Assembly (NCBI GenBank): GCA_948468535.1
Contig: CAOKIL010000002.1
Location: forward strand, 1 to 64,000
Origin: an uncultured Eubacteriales bacterium
GTDB lineage: Bacteria > Bacillota > Clostridia > Monoglobales > Monoglobaceae
DNA: 64,000 bases
Direction of reading: 5' to 3'
A program made the translations under genes and the position numbers. The notes under the pieces were generated by a model. The model searched no databases. It saw only the letters and a list, made by a program, of their open reading frames with translations, and had not been told where the DNA came from. Shown piece after piece: positions 16,446 through 26,779 of this stretch. Position 1 is the stretch's first letter, and the number at the start of each line of letters is the position of its first letter.

Positions 16446-18167
16446 CTATTTTTTGGTTACAACATAATAAACAGTCTGAACTCCAGAGTATTCCTCAAAA
16501 TTATATTTGTCCGAATCAAAGTAGTTCTTTTCTTCTGCATCGACCAAATATACCGTATTTTCATCCGGATTAATATCTTCGGGCGTCAAATCGCCGTAGG
16601 TATATCTTTGGTTATACGGCAGATATGTTTTTCCGTTATTCTCATTTGTAAGCCCCTGATAATAATGAGCGTCTATATCGTGAAAAAACATCGTCCACGC
16701 TTCGCTTTCTTTTTTTGTGTTCTTAGATCTTGAATTTGATGTTATATAATACTTATCAGCATCATATGTTTCGATTTTCTCAACAGCATCACAAAATCCC
16801 TTAAAGAACCAACGCTCCATTGTCTTTGTATACGTTGTGAAATATGTTGTTATAAACATAGAAAAAATCAATAAATAGCTTGCCATAACAACCCATTCGG
16901 AATACCTGATTTTTTCTGTAATAAACTCAATGCCAAGCGCTGCCAATATTATTATCGGATAAAGAATGATTGCGATTCTCCACGTATAAGGCTGAGTTAT
17001 CATACTGCCGAACACACCCATGACCAATGCAATAAGTATAATTGCTCTGCTAAGACTGTTTTTTCTGATAAACAACCGAACCATACCTAAAGCAGCAAGA
17101 GGCAGAGTACATAAATACAGTGTTCCAAATCCTGCAACCACATGAGCCGGAGTTGCCTTGTCAGGCTTTTGCAGTATAAGTAAGTTATAAAACTCCTTAA
17201 TGTTCAGTTTAAGCTGTTTAACAGGCTCTGCCACAAAAAACAGTATGTCACTTTGTCTCTGCGTTTCAGTAAATCTCGGTATGGTAAATAACGGCGTTTC
17301 AATAGTATCCCATTCAAAAAAGTTAACCATAACACATAATATATAAGGCCATGCAACAGCCAAATAAATAATTGCGGAAATTAACAGTTCCTTTATGCTG
17401 ATATGTTTTTTTACAACAGCATACACCGCAAACATTACAAGGAATAGCGGTATTGTATATATAGATATTCCATAGCAGTACATAGTAAGCCCAAAAAGCA
17501 CCATAGATAAATACAAAAACTTTTTATCGCTGCCCGCCAAGCCCTTGTAAAGTAAATACAGCGATATTACAAAGAAATGCGGAAACATATAACAGTCCAG
17601 CGCCCAGCGGCTTTCAAGAAAATGCCATGGATTTACGGCAACGAGAACCGCTGCTGCCGCTGCCGCCTTTTTTCCGAACATATCCTTTACAAAAAGAACA
17701 AGACAAACCGCTGCCGCAGTGCTGACAATAAGCATAGGCAGACGCACCGTCAGTTTTGACATACCGAAAAGTTTTATAAACGGCGCAGTGAGATACCCCA
17801 GCATGATAGACTGCTGCCCGTTTTTCCACGCCTGAAAATATACCGGAAACCTCATTCCGTAATGGTCTGTTCCGTAATCAGCTATTGCTTTTGCATCAAT
17901 TGCAACCATCGCCTCATCACAGAAAAAACCTCCCGGTGCATTTCCGAAAGACCAAAGACGTGTTATTATTCCAACCAAAAATACAGAAGCAAAAAAAGTT
18001 CTGTAACATAAACTGCTATAATTCTCTTTACGTTTTATACCGTCTTTTGAAAAACTTTTCTCATATATTACTCTGAAAATACACACAAGTATCAAAACAA
18101 TCATTATTAAAGTTACAGATTCATTAACGGTTTTAATATTTTTAGCTTTAGTAAGAAATTCAATCAT
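16446..18167 (-). CDS. GT39/ArnT-like integral membrane glycosyltransferase (paralogue 2)
   Basis: 573 residues with about twelve hydrophobic segments. The first external loop carries PGGFFCDEAMVAIDAKAI, where the aspartate-glutamate pair is the likely catalytic site of GT-C (PMT_2/GT39-type) transferases. It continues YGTDHYGM and later NPWHFLESRWALDCY. A C-terminal soluble part (about 490-573) probably lies outside the membrane. It is clearly paralogous to the product at 19343-21070: the PGGF..D.AM.A.D.KAIADYGTD block, RLP and NPWH..(E/Q)SRWALDC are shared. It presumably moves a sugar from a polyprenyl-phosphate donor to a surface acceptor. Confidence 0.82.
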   Translation of the reverse strand: MIEFLTKAKNIKTVNESVTLIMIVLILVCIFRVIYEKSFSKDGIKRKENYSSLCYRTFFASVFLVGIITRLWSFGNAPGGFFCDEAMVAIDAKAIADYGTDHYGMRFPVYFQAWKNGQQSIMLGYLTAPFIKLFGMSKLTVRLPMLIVSTAAAVCLVLFVKDMFGKKAAAAAAVLVAVNPWHFLESRWALDCYMFPHFFVISLYLLYKGLAGSDKKFLYLSMVLFGLTMYCYGISIYTIPLFLVMFAVYAVVKKHISIKELLISAIIYLAVAWPYILCVMVNFFEWDTIETPLFTIPRFTETQRQSDILFFVAEPVKQLKLNIKEFYNLLILQKPDKATPAHVVAGFGTLYLCTLPLAALGMVRLFIRKNSLSRAIILIALVMGVFGSMITQPYTWRIAIILYPIIILAALGIEFITEKIRYSEWVVMASYLLIFSMFITTYFTTYTKTMERWFFKGFCDAVEKIETYDADKYYITSNSRSKNTKKESEAWTMFFHDIDAHYYQGLTNENNGKTYLPYNQRYTYGDLTPEDINPDENTVYLVDAEEKNYFDSDKYNFEEYSGVQTVYYVVTKK

Positions 18168-18191
18168 AATCTATCACCATTTTTTACTGCA

Positions 18192-19328
18192 TTAAACTTT
18201 TTTGTATAATCCGTCAATCTTTTTATTTATAAAATCGGCAAAAATATCTATAAGATTTCTAACATGCAGCAATTTAAATATTTGTATACGTATGATATCA
18301 ATAACAATACATATAACAAATACTATAACGGCATTCAGTAAAACTCCTCCTACCATAACAGGCAATGACTTACTGCAAAGCAGTTTAAGATTTTCCCAAA
18401 ACGGAAGCTGAAAAGCATACGGATTTGTATGTATTATATACACTCCAAACGCAGCAGGCGCAATGACTCTTATTATTTTAACTCCTATATTATTTTTTAT
18501 CTTTACATTTGCAAAAAATAATAAAAGACAAATTGCTGACATAAATACAAAAATTGATGTGTACTGCAAAAATATCGCATCACTTTTAAAACTTCCGTTC
18601 TGCTGTGACGAATATTCCGTCAGGAATTTTGCACCCCATGCCATAGCAGAAAAAACAAAGTACAGAATTAAAAACCAATACTTGTTTTTAACAATCTTCT
18701 CTATTTTGCACTTTCTTAATGCCGCACCTACTCCGTACAAAAGAATAATCCAAGTTGAATTATACCCTACTCCTCTGACAAATAAATCTTTTTTTGCAAA
18801 ATACGGAATCGCAATATATATAAATATTACCGCACCAATAAACGCATACGCCTGACGCGCACTTATATCACTCATACCTCTGTTTATAAACGGTATAAAG
18901 AAGAATAAAGCAAAGTACGCAGTAAAGTACCAATACGTTTCGTGAGAAACCGGAGTAAACGCCTTTAAAATCGGATGCTCTCCTATAAGAGCTTTGTTTG
19001 TCAATAAATCAGGCTTTATATACACAAACAGTAGTGTCATAAGCACTGTGTAAAATACTACCTGAAGCCAAAGCGGTACTATTCTGCGATACTTGAATTT
19101 TGTATCAACTCCTATATATCCCGAAGCAAGCGCAAAACAGTTAACACAGCAATATGCCAGAGCTTCAATAAAAAATCCCACTGCATAATACTTGCTAAAC
19201 GGAGTAACTCCGCGTAAAGCTCCATAGCTTAGTGAATGAAGTAAAACTATCAGAAACATTGATACAATTTTAAAAATATCAATTCCATAATTTCTGTTGT
19301 CAAAGATTGAATATTGGCTTTCTTCCAT
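18192..19328 (-). CDS. Acyltransferase family 3 membrane protein
   Basis: 378 residues from ATG 19328, chosen because AAGGAG lies 7 nt upstream; an earlier in-frame ATG (19364) lies inside the preceding gene with no ribosome site. It has ten or so membrane segments and the family opening GIDIFKIVSMFLIVLLHSLSYG, in which the histidine is the conserved catalytic residue of OafA/WecH-type O-acyltransferases. A later segment, VSHETYWYFTAYFALFFFIPF, is also typical. It probably acetylates a surface polysaccharide made by this cluster. Acyl donor and acceptor are not predictable. Confidence 0.87.
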   Translation of the reverse strand: MEESQYSIFDNRNYGIDIFKIVSMFLIVLLHSLSYGALRGVTPFSKYYAVGFFIEALAYCCVNCFALASGYIGVDTKFKYRRIVPLWLQVVFYTVLMTLLFVYIKPDLLTNKALIGEHPILKAFTPVSHETYWYFTAYFALFFFIPFINRGMSDISARQAYAFIGAVIFIYIAIPYFAKKDLFVRGVGYNSTWIILLYGVGAALRKCKIEKIVKNKYWFLILYFVFSAMAWGAKFLTEYSSQQNGSFKSDAIFLQYTSIFVFMSAICLLLFFANVKIKNNIGVKIIRVIAPAAFGVYIIHTNPYAFQLPFWENLKLLCSKSLPVMVGGVLLNAVIVFVICIVIDIIRIQIFKLLHVRNLIDIFADFINKKIDGLYKKV

Positions 19329-19342
19329 ACTCTGCTCCTTAT

Positions 19343-21070
19343 TTACTTTCTTGTCACTGCACAAAAATTACCGTACTGAGTTATATCATACATCGTTTTA
19401 TCAAAATACGGTTCGTCACTCTTTAAAATTACATATGCCGCATCCTGATTTTTACTGCTGTCCGCCACGCTTTGGCTCATACTTACATAGGTAAACCGCT
19501 GTTTGTACGGCAACAGATTCTCGCCGTGCTGCTCGTCTTTCTTACCCTGAAAGTACTCAGCATCGGTTTGGTCATAGAACATAGTCAAAATCTCGCTCAC
19601 GTTCCAATAACCCTTACCCTGAGCGTCTGCTGTTACATAAATCTTTTCAGCACCTGTACTCTCAGCCGCAGCAAGCGCGTCACCGAATCCATAATAAAAC
19701 TGATTCTTAATCATATCTGCATACGAACCGAAATAAGTCGTGACAAGCATCACGCCAAGTACTGCATAAATACAAAGATTAGACCATTTTAAATACTTTA
19801 TCTCTCGAATGGTGAAATAAATTCCCAGAACAATAAACATCATTATTCCATAGTACACAATGTTTACTCTGTTCACATTAACGCCGTTTGTCAAAAGTCC
19901 TGCCCATATGCCTGTAAGCAGCGCAAAAACAACCAAACCCTTTGCGCCTTTTATCTTTACTCTAAAAAATTCAACACAACCGGCTATCATGAACGGAATA
20001 CTGCAAAGAAACATAGTTCCAAATCCTTGGATGTCATTCCACGGCAAGTCCTTTTTTTGTAAAACAGTCGTGTTAAGCAAGCTCTTAAAGTTAAGCGCAA
20101 GTTGCTTCATCGGCTCGTCAGAAAACAGCAGTATATCACTTGAACGTACACTGCCCGAAAAATACTGAATTGTCACAAACGGCAGCTTTATAGTATCCCA
20201 CTTAAAGAAGTTAACCGCCATTGTAAGCAAAAACGGCCATGTGATAAGCAGATACACTGCAATTGAAATCAACGCATCCTTCCATGTAATACGCTTTTTT
20301 ATTAAATAATAAACACATGCCACGGCAAGAAATACAGGAATTGTGTATATCGTTATACCATAACAATACATGCAAAGAGCAAAAAATATCATTGATATAT
20401 ATATATATCTTCTGCGTTTTGTAAGACCAAGATTTAAGAAATACAAGCCGCCCATAAAGAAATGCGGCAAAAGATTACAATCAAGCGCCCAACGGCTTTG
20501 AACCAAATGCCACGGATTTATAGCAACAAAGGCTACCGCAATCAGACCTGCACCTTTGCCGAACAAGTCACGGATAAAGAGATAGAAAAATACTCCGCCT
20601 GCCACACTGGCAATAAGCTGCGGCAGACGCGCAGTAATCGGATTAAGCCCGAAGAATTTGACAAAAATCGCTATCAGATACGACAGCAGCGAACTCATCT
20701 GACCATAACCCCATGCGTAAAGATGAGCGGGCAGCCATGTGCCGTATCTGTCAGTTCCGTAGTCAGCAATCGCCTTTCCGTCAACCGCTGCCATTGCTCC
20801 GTCCTGATTGAATCCGCCCGGCACACTGCCGAACTGCCATATTCTGATTGACAAGCCAATCACCACAATTAACGCAAGCAAAATATAATAAAGTTTATCG
20901 TTTAGATTAAAATCTGTTGGATTAAAGCACCTAATCTGTGAACCGCCGTTTGTGTTTGCAAGCGGAGTTTTATTATAAAATCTAAGCACAAAGTTAATTA
21001 CTGCAAAAGCCACAGTAATAATTACCGCTATATAAAATATATAATTTAGTACTGTCAAGCTATTCTGCAT
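19343..21070 (-). CDS. GT39/ArnT-like integral membrane glycosyltransferase (paralogue 1)
   Basis: 575 residues from ATG 21070. A TTG 21 nt earlier is in frame but inside the upstream gene; GGAG lies 10 nt before the ATG. The membrane layout matches its paralogue at 16446-18167. The first external loop reads PGGFNQDGAMAAVDGKAIA, so the catalytic aspartate is kept but the following glutamate is glycine. NPWHLVQSRWALDCN is also shared. The gene overlaps the upstream GT2 by 11 nt. Two divergent copies in one operon suggest two successive sugar additions. Confidence 0.82.
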   Translation of the reverse strand: MQNSLTVLNYIFYIAVIITVAFAVINFVLRFYNKTPLANTNGGSQIRCFNPTDFNLNDKLYYILLALIVVIGLSIRIWQFGSVPGGFNQDGAMAAVDGKAIADYGTDRYGTWLPAHLYAWGYGQMSSLLSYLIAIFVKFFGLNPITARLPQLIASVAGGVFFYLFIRDLFGKGAGLIAVAFVAINPWHLVQSRWALDCNLLPHFFMGGLYFLNLGLTKRRRYIYISMIFFALCMYCYGITIYTIPVFLAVACVYYLIKKRITWKDALISIAVYLLITWPFLLTMAVNFFKWDTIKLPFVTIQYFSGSVRSSDILLFSDEPMKQLALNFKSLLNTTVLQKKDLPWNDIQGFGTMFLCSIPFMIAGCVEFFRVKIKGAKGLVVFALLTGIWAGLLTNGVNVNRVNIVYYGIMMFIVLGIYFTIREIKYLKWSNLCIYAVLGVMLVTTYFGSYADMIKNQFYYGFGDALAAAESTGAEKIYVTADAQGKGYWNVSEILTMFYDQTDAEYFQGKKDEQHGENLLPYKQRFTYVSMSQSVADSSKNQDAAYVILKSDEPYFDKTMYDITQYGNFCAVTRK

Positions 21071-21998
21071 CGTTCGACTTCTCCTTACCAATTACTCTTC
21101 TGATTATATATCTCGGTCGGCTTTTAACCTCTTCATAAATATTTTTAATATAAATTCCTATAACGCCGAGACCGAGCAATAAAATCGCACCTATCAACAA
21201 CTGTAATAAAATAACTGTTGTAAATCCTCCGAGAGCTCCACCTCTGATTTTCATATAAATTGTCTGAACTCCCATGATTACTGCAAACACAAAGAAAATC
21301 AGACCAAATACTGTCGCCACATGTAAAGGCGCAGCAGTGTATGAAGTCACAGCATCAACTGCCAGGCGAACAAGACTTTTAAACGACCATTTTGATTCGC
21401 CGTCCTCACGGTCAGCAACCTCAAATTCATACTGAATCCGCTTAAAACCTACCCATGATGACATTCCGCGGAAAAAAGTCTGCTTTTCTGGCATCTCTTT
21501 CCAGGCATCTATAGCAGTTCTGTCAAGTAATCTAAAATCAGAACTATTCTTTAAGTCAATATCCGAAGTCTTTTTGAGAAGCGCATAAAATGTGCCTGCA
21601 CACAGCTTGTACATAAGTCCTTCCTTCTGACGCTGTTTCTTAACGCCCTCGACAACCTCATATCCATTCTGCCAAAGTGCATACATTTCAGGTATCAACT
21701 CAGGCGGGAACTGCATATCCGAGTCAAGGCAAACGGCGCAGTCGCCCGAAGCAATATCAAGACCGGCACAAAGCGCACTTTCTTTACCAAAGTTACGTGA
21801 AAACGCAACACCCAGAACATTATCATACTTATCAACTATGTCTGAAATCTCGTTCCATGCAGAATTCTTTGAGCCGTCATCTACAAGTATAATTTCGTAA
21901 TTAATACTTGCCGAATTAAGCACATTCATAACCCGAACAATGTTATGTTCTATATTTACCTCGTTGTATATCGGTATTACAACTGATAAAACCTTCAA
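21060..21998 (-). CDS. Family 2 glycosyltransferase, GtrB/polyprenyl-phosphate type
   Basis: 312 residues from TTG 21998, with AAGGAG 8 nt upstream; an in-frame GTG 9 nt earlier overlaps that ribosome site. The product begins MKVLSVVIPIYNEVN and has VDDGSKNSAW, SRNFGKESALCAGLDIASGD, LDSDMQFPPE (the DxD motif) and DFRLLDRTA. QTFFRGMSSWVGF and REDGESKWSFKSL are hallmark blocks of GtrB/YkoT-like bactoprenol glucosyltransferases. Two membrane helices (about 230-290) follow. It lies 44 nt downstream of the paaK-like gene, so the cluster may be transcribed with it. Confidence 0.9.
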   Translation of the reverse strand: MKVLSVVIPIYNEVNIEHNIVRVMNVLNSASINYEIILVDDGSKNSAWNEISDIVDKYDNVLGVAFSRNFGKESALCAGLDIASGDCAVCLDSDMQFPPELIPEMYALWQNGYEVVEGVKKQRQKEGLMYKLCAGTFYALLKKTSDIDLKNSSDFRLLDRTAIDAWKEMPEKQTFFRGMSSWVGFKRIQYEFEVADREDGESKWSFKSLVRLAVDAVTSYTAAPLHVATVFGLIFFVFAVIMGVQTIYMKIRGGALGGFTTVILLQLLIGAILLLGLGVIGIYIKNIYEEVKSRPRYIIRRVIGKEKSNDAE

Positions 21999-22041
21999 AA
22001 TATACACTCCTTAGTTATGCACATTAAAAAAACATAATATA

Positions 22042-23346
22042 TTAATGCAGTTTTCTGTTATCTATTACGCGGACAGCTTTGCCCTCGCTTCTTGTAATCG
22101 ACTTTGGCTCAACCAATTTAACATTTGCTTTTATACCGAGCATCGACAAAAGCTCCGCGCTTAATTTCCTTGTCAGTGCTTCAATGTCCTTGACTTCATC
22201 TGACATCCCAAAGCTTGACAGCTCAATCAAAATGTCAAGGGTGTCTTTATTATTAACCCTGTCAACAACTATCTGATAGTACGGAGCAACGCCATCTGTT
22301 CTCATCAAAACTTCTTCAATCTGTGACGGGAACACGTTTACGCCTCTGATAATCAGCATATCATCTGTTCTGCCGACAGGTTTTGCCATTCTTGCAAGCG
22401 TTCTGCCACACTTACATGTTTCTTTCGTCAAAACGCACAAGTCACGAGTGCGGTATCTGATAAGGGGCATTGCCTCTTTGGTGATACAAGTGAAAACCAA
22501 TTCGCCCATGCTTCCTTCCGGCAATACTTCGCCTGTGTCAGGATTGATAATCTCAGGGATAAATAAATCTTCATTTATGTGCATTCCTGCTTGCTCAGTA
22601 CATTCATACGATACCCCCGGTCCTATAATTTCTGTAAGACCATATATATCATACGCTTTTATGCCAAGTTTATCCTCTATTTCCTTACGCATTTCCTCAG
22701 TCCATGGCTCTGCACCGAATACTCCGCCTTTTAGATTTATATCGTCTTTGGTATAACCCATATCATAGAGCACTTCAGCAAGTGACATAGCATATGACGG
22801 TGTGCAGCAAAGATATGTGGAACCTAAATCCTTCATAAACTTAATCTGACGCTTTGAGTTACCGCTGGACATAGGAATTGCGACCGCGCCAATCTTTCTT
22901 GCTCCGTAATGAGCACCAAAACCGCCTGTAAACAGACCAAAACCATATGATGTATGTACTACATCATTCTTCTCCACGCCCATTGCAGCCAGCGAACGTG
23001 CCGCAATCTCTGCCCAAAGTTCAACATCATTTTCAGTCATGGGACCTATAACCTGCTTGCCGGTCGTACCCGATGACGCATGAATCTCAGTAACCTCGTC
23101 AAGAGGCACAGCGAGCAGACCGAACGGATACTGGTCTCGTAAATCGTCCTTTGTAGTAAACGGCAGCTTTGCCAAGTCCGCAAGCGTTTTAATATCCTCA
23201 GGCTTTACACCTGCTTTGTCCATTCTCTCACGGTACATTTCAACGTTATCATAAACTCGCTTAACTGTTTTTTGCAGTCTTTCGAGCTGAACCTGCTCAA
23301 GCTCTGAACGAGACATTGTTTCGTATTTTTTATTCCAGATTCCCAT
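22042..23346 (-). CDS. Phenylacetate-CoA ligase family protein
   Basis: 434 residues from ATG 23346 with TAGGAGT upstream. It is an AMP-forming adenylate ligase: the phosphate-binding loop is [12 protein letters not shown], followed by [32 protein letters not shown] and YRTRDLC, with a C-terminal domain containing [21 protein letters not shown]. These blocks match PaaK-type phenylacetate-CoA ligases. No phenylacetate pathway genes are nearby, so the substrate could be another aryl acid (aryl-acetate salvage is common in anaerobes) or something used by the downstream polysaccharide genes. It has its own promoter. Confidence 0.9.
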   Translation of the reverse strand: MGIWNKKYETMSRSELEQVQLERLQKTVKRVYDNVEMYRERMDKAGVKPEDIKTLADLAKLPFTTKDDLRDQYPFGLLAVPLDEVTEIHASSGTTGKQVIGPMTENDVELWAEIAARSLAAMGVEKNDVVHTSYGFGLFTGGFGAHYGARKIGAVAIPMSSGNSKRQIKFMKDLGSTYLCCTPSYAMSLAEVLYDMGYTKDDINLKGGVFGAEPWTEEMRKEIEDKLGIKAYDIYGLTEIIGPGVSYECTEQAGMHINEDLFIPEIINPDTGEVLPEGSMGELVFTCITKEAMPLIRYRTRDLCVLTKETCKCGRTLARMAKPVGRTDDMLIIRGVNVFPSQIEEVLMRTDGVAPYYQIVVDRVNNKDTLDILIELSSFGMSDEVKDIEALTRKLSAELLSMLGIKANVKLVEPKSITRSEGKAVRVIDNRKLH

Positions 23347-23398
23347 AACACAACTCCTAATTATAATCAATTTTTAATATACTATACCTATCTTATTA

Positions 23399-23427
23399 AT
23401 TTTACATAAAATAATCCAGTTTGTCAA
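23399..23427 (-). promoter_or_regulatory. Promoter of the paaK-like gene and probably of the glycosyltransferase cluster
   Basis: On the minus strand TTGACA (23427-23422) and TAAAAT (23404-23399) are 17 nt apart, 53 nt before the ATG. No other clear promoter or terminator appears between this gene and the GT genes. Confidence 0.7.
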
Positions 23428-23444
23428 TATATATCTGAGCTTTG

Positions 23445-23481
23445 ACACAAAAAAAGGAGCTCCCAAATAGGAACTCCTTTT
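23445..23481 (-). terminator. Terminator of the SLH gene
   Basis: AAAAGGAG and CTCCTTTT (23452-23459 and 23474-23481), with an inner TCC/GGA pair, form a stem; on the minus strand a T-run follows. It separates the SLH gene from the paaK-like gene. Confidence 0.85.
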
Positions 23482-23513
23482 GAATTACCTAACTGATTGT
23501 ATATCAGTTAATA

Positions 23514-26500
23514 TTATTTATTGTCAAATGTCCAATCATACTCATAAGCCATGTAGTCAACAACATCTGCTTTGTTTTCATACTTTCTTACGAATACGAA
23601 GTCGAGCATTCCCCAAGCCGGTGAATCAAGTGTTACACCATCGCAATCAATTGTGTAAAGTGCACCGTCTTCTGAACCATTATCATTTGTCAGAATCTTA
23701 TCTGCCATGATGTCACCAACAGAACCTACAGCAAACTTAGCATTGCCTCTTCTTGTCGGGTCATATGTGTAAGCGTTTACGGTTGCATTACCAACATTAA
23801 CTGACTCAGTAGTTGCAAGGTTCGGGAGGTTTTCCTCGTCCATTGTAGCAATTGTAAGTCTGTTGTTCTGCTTCTTAAGAACAGCGCCGAAGTAAACTTC
23901 TTCATCACTTGTTACGCCCTTACCAACAGCAACTACATTCGGAACACCTGCATGCTCACTGCTTGATGTAATCTGATCTCTAACTGAACCGTTAAAGAGG
24001 AGGTATGTGTTAGCTGAAGTGATTGTATCACCTGAGAAACCAAACTTGAACAATGAACCCGGTACAGTATTCTCATCAAGAACATCATTAACATTCGTGC
24101 TATCTGTAACAGCAGTCTTAAGCTCGCCATCTTGATAGTACTGAACTGAAAGAACTTTTGCACCATCAACAGTTGTTGTACCAATGCTTGTTACATAAGC
24201 AACACCTGCATTAGCGCTAACTCCTGCGTTCTTGTTGTAGATAACAACTACGTCCAATATACCATTTGAGTTGCCATTAACGTATGCTGCTGCGGCGGCA
24301 CCTGAAAGTGTCATAAGCTGAGCGCCGTTACCAATCTGGCAGTTTTCTGTAGCATTTGCGCTACCTGCTTTTTCGCCATACTCAAAACTATCTTCTGAAC
24401 GTCCAATGTAGAATACCATTGTCTCATCAGCTACATCATATTTCTTGCCATTGATAATCAACTGCTTGTCGTCTTCATCATATGAAGATGTAGCATCTTC
24501 TGAAACTGCCTGAAGAGCAAGTGTTGTATCACCATCAGCCTTATCAGCTGAAGCCATTGTAATATTCTTAATTATACCATTTGTAGCACTGAATGTGATA
24601 ACCTGACCAACCATTGAATTGATAACATCATCCACATTTCCATTATCCTTGTACTTATATGACACACTATCATCATTATCATTTACAGCATCTTTAACAG
24701 CCTGTGATGGATTATCAATTGTTACAGTGCTTGCAAAATCATAAGTACCAATTGAACCATCTCTGTAGAGAATCTGGAGCTGTGGAACAATGCTTCCGAA
24801 GTTACTCGGATTCGGTGCACCATCAAGTACATAACCATAGTTTTCACTAATTGAATTTGTTGTGCCGTTCTTGTCATAAGCAACGATCTTGCCATACTTA
24901 TCAACATAGAATGTACCTGCTGAACCAGCCTTAAGTGTACCATTCTCATAGTAGTTTGCAACTACATCATAATCAACACCGTTGATTGTGTAAGCAATAC
25001 CTGTTGAAGATGTGTCTGAAGAAGATGTACGTGATACTGTACCTGTGATTGCTGTGTCACCAATAACTTCGATATCATAGTATACATCTGAAGGTGTTGT
25101 ATAAGCAATTACAGAAAGTACATCCCACTGCTTGAGCTGTGTATAATCAAAGTCCTGACCATCTTTTGTGATTCTGATAAGCTGATCATCACTTGAAGAA
25201 TTGAAGTCAATCTTATTAAATGAGTTAAGAGTCTGTCTGTCTCCAGGATTGTTAAGGAATGTAACAACGCCTCTGTTTGTTATTTCGTCAACAACAGCTG
25301 AAGCTGCAACGTTTACGAATATTACATCATAATCTGTTACATCATCATTATCAAGAAGAACAACTTCACCACTGAAAGTTGTATCCTTCTTTATGATACC
25401 GCTGTCACCAAATACTCTTTCAATTGCAGACTTGCCACCATCCTGGCCAAGGTTTCTACCATTGTAGATAACCTGTACGTCATCAGCAATTCTAAGCTTT
25501 GAAGCAGCACGGTCTGTATCATTCTTCATGTAGCAAAGGTATGTCTGATTGCCCTGCTCCAAGCTATCGAACTTGTCAAGTGTGAATGATGCCTTTGTGT
25601 TTCTGCCTGTAGCTTCTGTGATTGAAAGAAGTGTATCTGTGTCATTCTTGTTATCCTTAGCGTATACAACTACGTCATATCCGAGGTAGTCATTTGCGTT
25701 TGTATCGCCAACTTCAAGATTAACTGTTGTGTCAACTTCATAATCATCAGTTGTTGTGTTTGTACCAAGGAAGTTATCCTCAATGTAGAGAGAAATCTTG
25801 CTTGTAGCTGATGTATCAATTGTTGTGATGCTGTCAAGACCTGTTACATTGTTAGCTGTAACAATACCTCTGAGCTTCTGGATACCAAGATACTGGTTCA
25901 TAAGAGTTCTTCTCGGGCTCCAAGCATCGCCGTCCCATACTACATACTGACCCTGACCTGTACCATAAACATATCTGTCCATGAGAGGTGTGTCAATAGC
26001 ATTGTATGTTAACTGAGCAACCTGACCTCTTGTAGCTTCCTGGCTGTCAACTGCGCCCATTACACCTTTGATTACGCCCTGCTGCTGAGCTGCGAGGAGG
26101 TAACCTGTCGGGTAACCGCCGTTTTCTGCTGCGTACGGCTTGTATCCGAGAGTTTCCATCAACATCTTAACAACGTCCTGATAAAGAACCTTATCGTCCG
26201 GACCGAATGTACCGTCACCATAACCGTTTACGATACCTTGATTTGTTGCCTGTGCAACATAACCTGATGCCCAGTGTGTTGAAGGAACATCTGTAAATAC
26301 TGTGTTTGTCTGTGCAACAGCGCCTGTCTGACCCTTGATTCTTGCAACAATAACTGCAATTTCAGCTCTTGTGATTGAATCGTTGGGACGGAACTCCATA
26401 ACGCCGTTATTGTCGTTGTCGTCACCGGTGAGAACACCGAGCTTGTTTAATGTTTCGATTGCTTCAACGTAATTGTCGCCGTCCTGCACATCACCAAAGG

Positions 26501-26576
26501 TCTGCGCGAAAGCAACTGTGCTTACCATCATAGCGAAAACTGCTACTAAAGCAATCACCTTTTTGAGATTTCTCAT
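23514..26576 (-). CDS. S-layer-homology (SLH) domain surface protein
   Basis: 1020 residues. The signal peptide is MRNLKKVIALVAVFAMMVST followed by VAFAQ, with cleavage near residue 25. Three SLH domains follow: FGDVQDGDNYVEAIETLNKL (about 27-85), FTDVPSTHWASGYVAQATNQ (about 90-145) and a weaker one with GYLLAAQQQGVIKGV (about 150-200). They would anchor the protein to a pyruvylated or otherwise modified secondary wall polymer. The rest, about 800 residues, is Asp-, Asn-, Ser- and Thr-rich and probably beta-structured, with few cysteines, as in S-layer proteins. A strong promoter and its own terminator suggest an abundant monocistronic product. No enzymatic domain is recognised, so it is probably the S-layer subunit or another major surface protein. 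Confidence 0.92.
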   Translation of the reverse strand: MRNLKKVIALVAVFAMMVSTVAFAQTFGDVQDGDNYVEAIETLNKLGVLTGDDNDNNGVMEFRPNDSITRAEIAVIVARIKGQTGAVAQTNTVFTDVPSTHWASGYVAQATNQGIVNGYGDGTFGPDDKVLYQDVVKMLMETLGYKPYAAENGGYPTGYLLAAQQQGVIKGVMGAVDSQEATRGQVAQLTYNAIDTPLMDRYVYGTGQGQYVVWDGDAWSPRRTLMNQYLGIQKLRGIVTANNVTGLDSITTIDTSATSKISLYIEDNFLGTNTTTDDYEVDTTVNLEVGDTNANDYLGYDVVVYAKDNKNDTDTLLSITEATGRNTKASFTLDKFDSLEQGNQTYLCYMKNDTDRAASKLRIADDVQVIYNGRNLGQDGGKSAIERVFGDSGIIKKDTTFSGEVVLLDNDDVTDYDVIFVNVAASAVVDEITNRGVVTFLNNPGDRQTLNSFNKIDFNSSSDDQLIRITKDGQDFDYTQLKQWDVLSVIAYTTPSDVYYDIEVIGDTAITGTVSRTSSSDTSSTGIAYTINGVDYDVVANYYENGTLKAGSAGTFYVDKYGKIVAYDKNGTTNSISENYGYVLDGAPNPSNFGSIVPQLQILYRDGSIGTYDFASTVTIDNPSQAVKDAVNDNDDSVSYKYKDNGNVDDVINSMVGQVITFSATNGIIKNITMASADKADGDTTLALQAVSEDATSSYDEDDKQLIINGKKYDVADETMVFYIGRSEDSFEYGEKAGSANATENCQIGNGAQLMTLSGAAAAAYVNGNSNGILDVVVIYNKNAGVSANAGVAYVTSIGTTTVDGAKVLSVQYYQDGELKTAVTDSTNVNDVLDENTVPGSLFKFGFSGDTITSANTYLLFNGSVRDQITSSSEHAGVPNVVAVGKGVTSDEEVYFGAVLKKQNNRLTIATMDEENLPNLATTESVNVGNATVNAYTYDPTRRGNAKFAVGSVGDIMADKILTNDNGSEDGALYTIDCDGVTLDSPAWGMLDFVFVRKYENKADVVDYMAYEYDWTFDNK

Positions 26577-26697
26577 GTCTCAAATCCTCCTTAAAATATT
26601 AAAATTTTAATTTTTTTTACAAAATTAATTTATATAAACCAAAAGAAGAACGACAGAACAATTTTATCCTATCATACAATCTTTTAGCTTACTACAG

Positions 26698-26727
26698 ATT
26701 ATAACACCAAACAGTCTAAATTGTCAA
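26698..26727 (-). promoter_or_regulatory. SLH gene promoter
   Basis: TTGACA (26727-26722) and TATAAT (26703-26698) on the minus strand match the sigma-A consensus fully, with an 18-nt spacer. The leader is long (about 115 nt), as is common for abundant surface-layer mRNAs. Confidence 0.75.
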
Positions 26728-26779
26728 TAAGTATTTTGATATTTAACTGTTTTGTGACATATTTACCAAAACACTTCGC

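Noticed and set aside
22042-23346. Assigning the CoA ligase as a phenylacetate-degradation gene
   Set aside because: No paa catabolic genes are present, so only the family name is kept.
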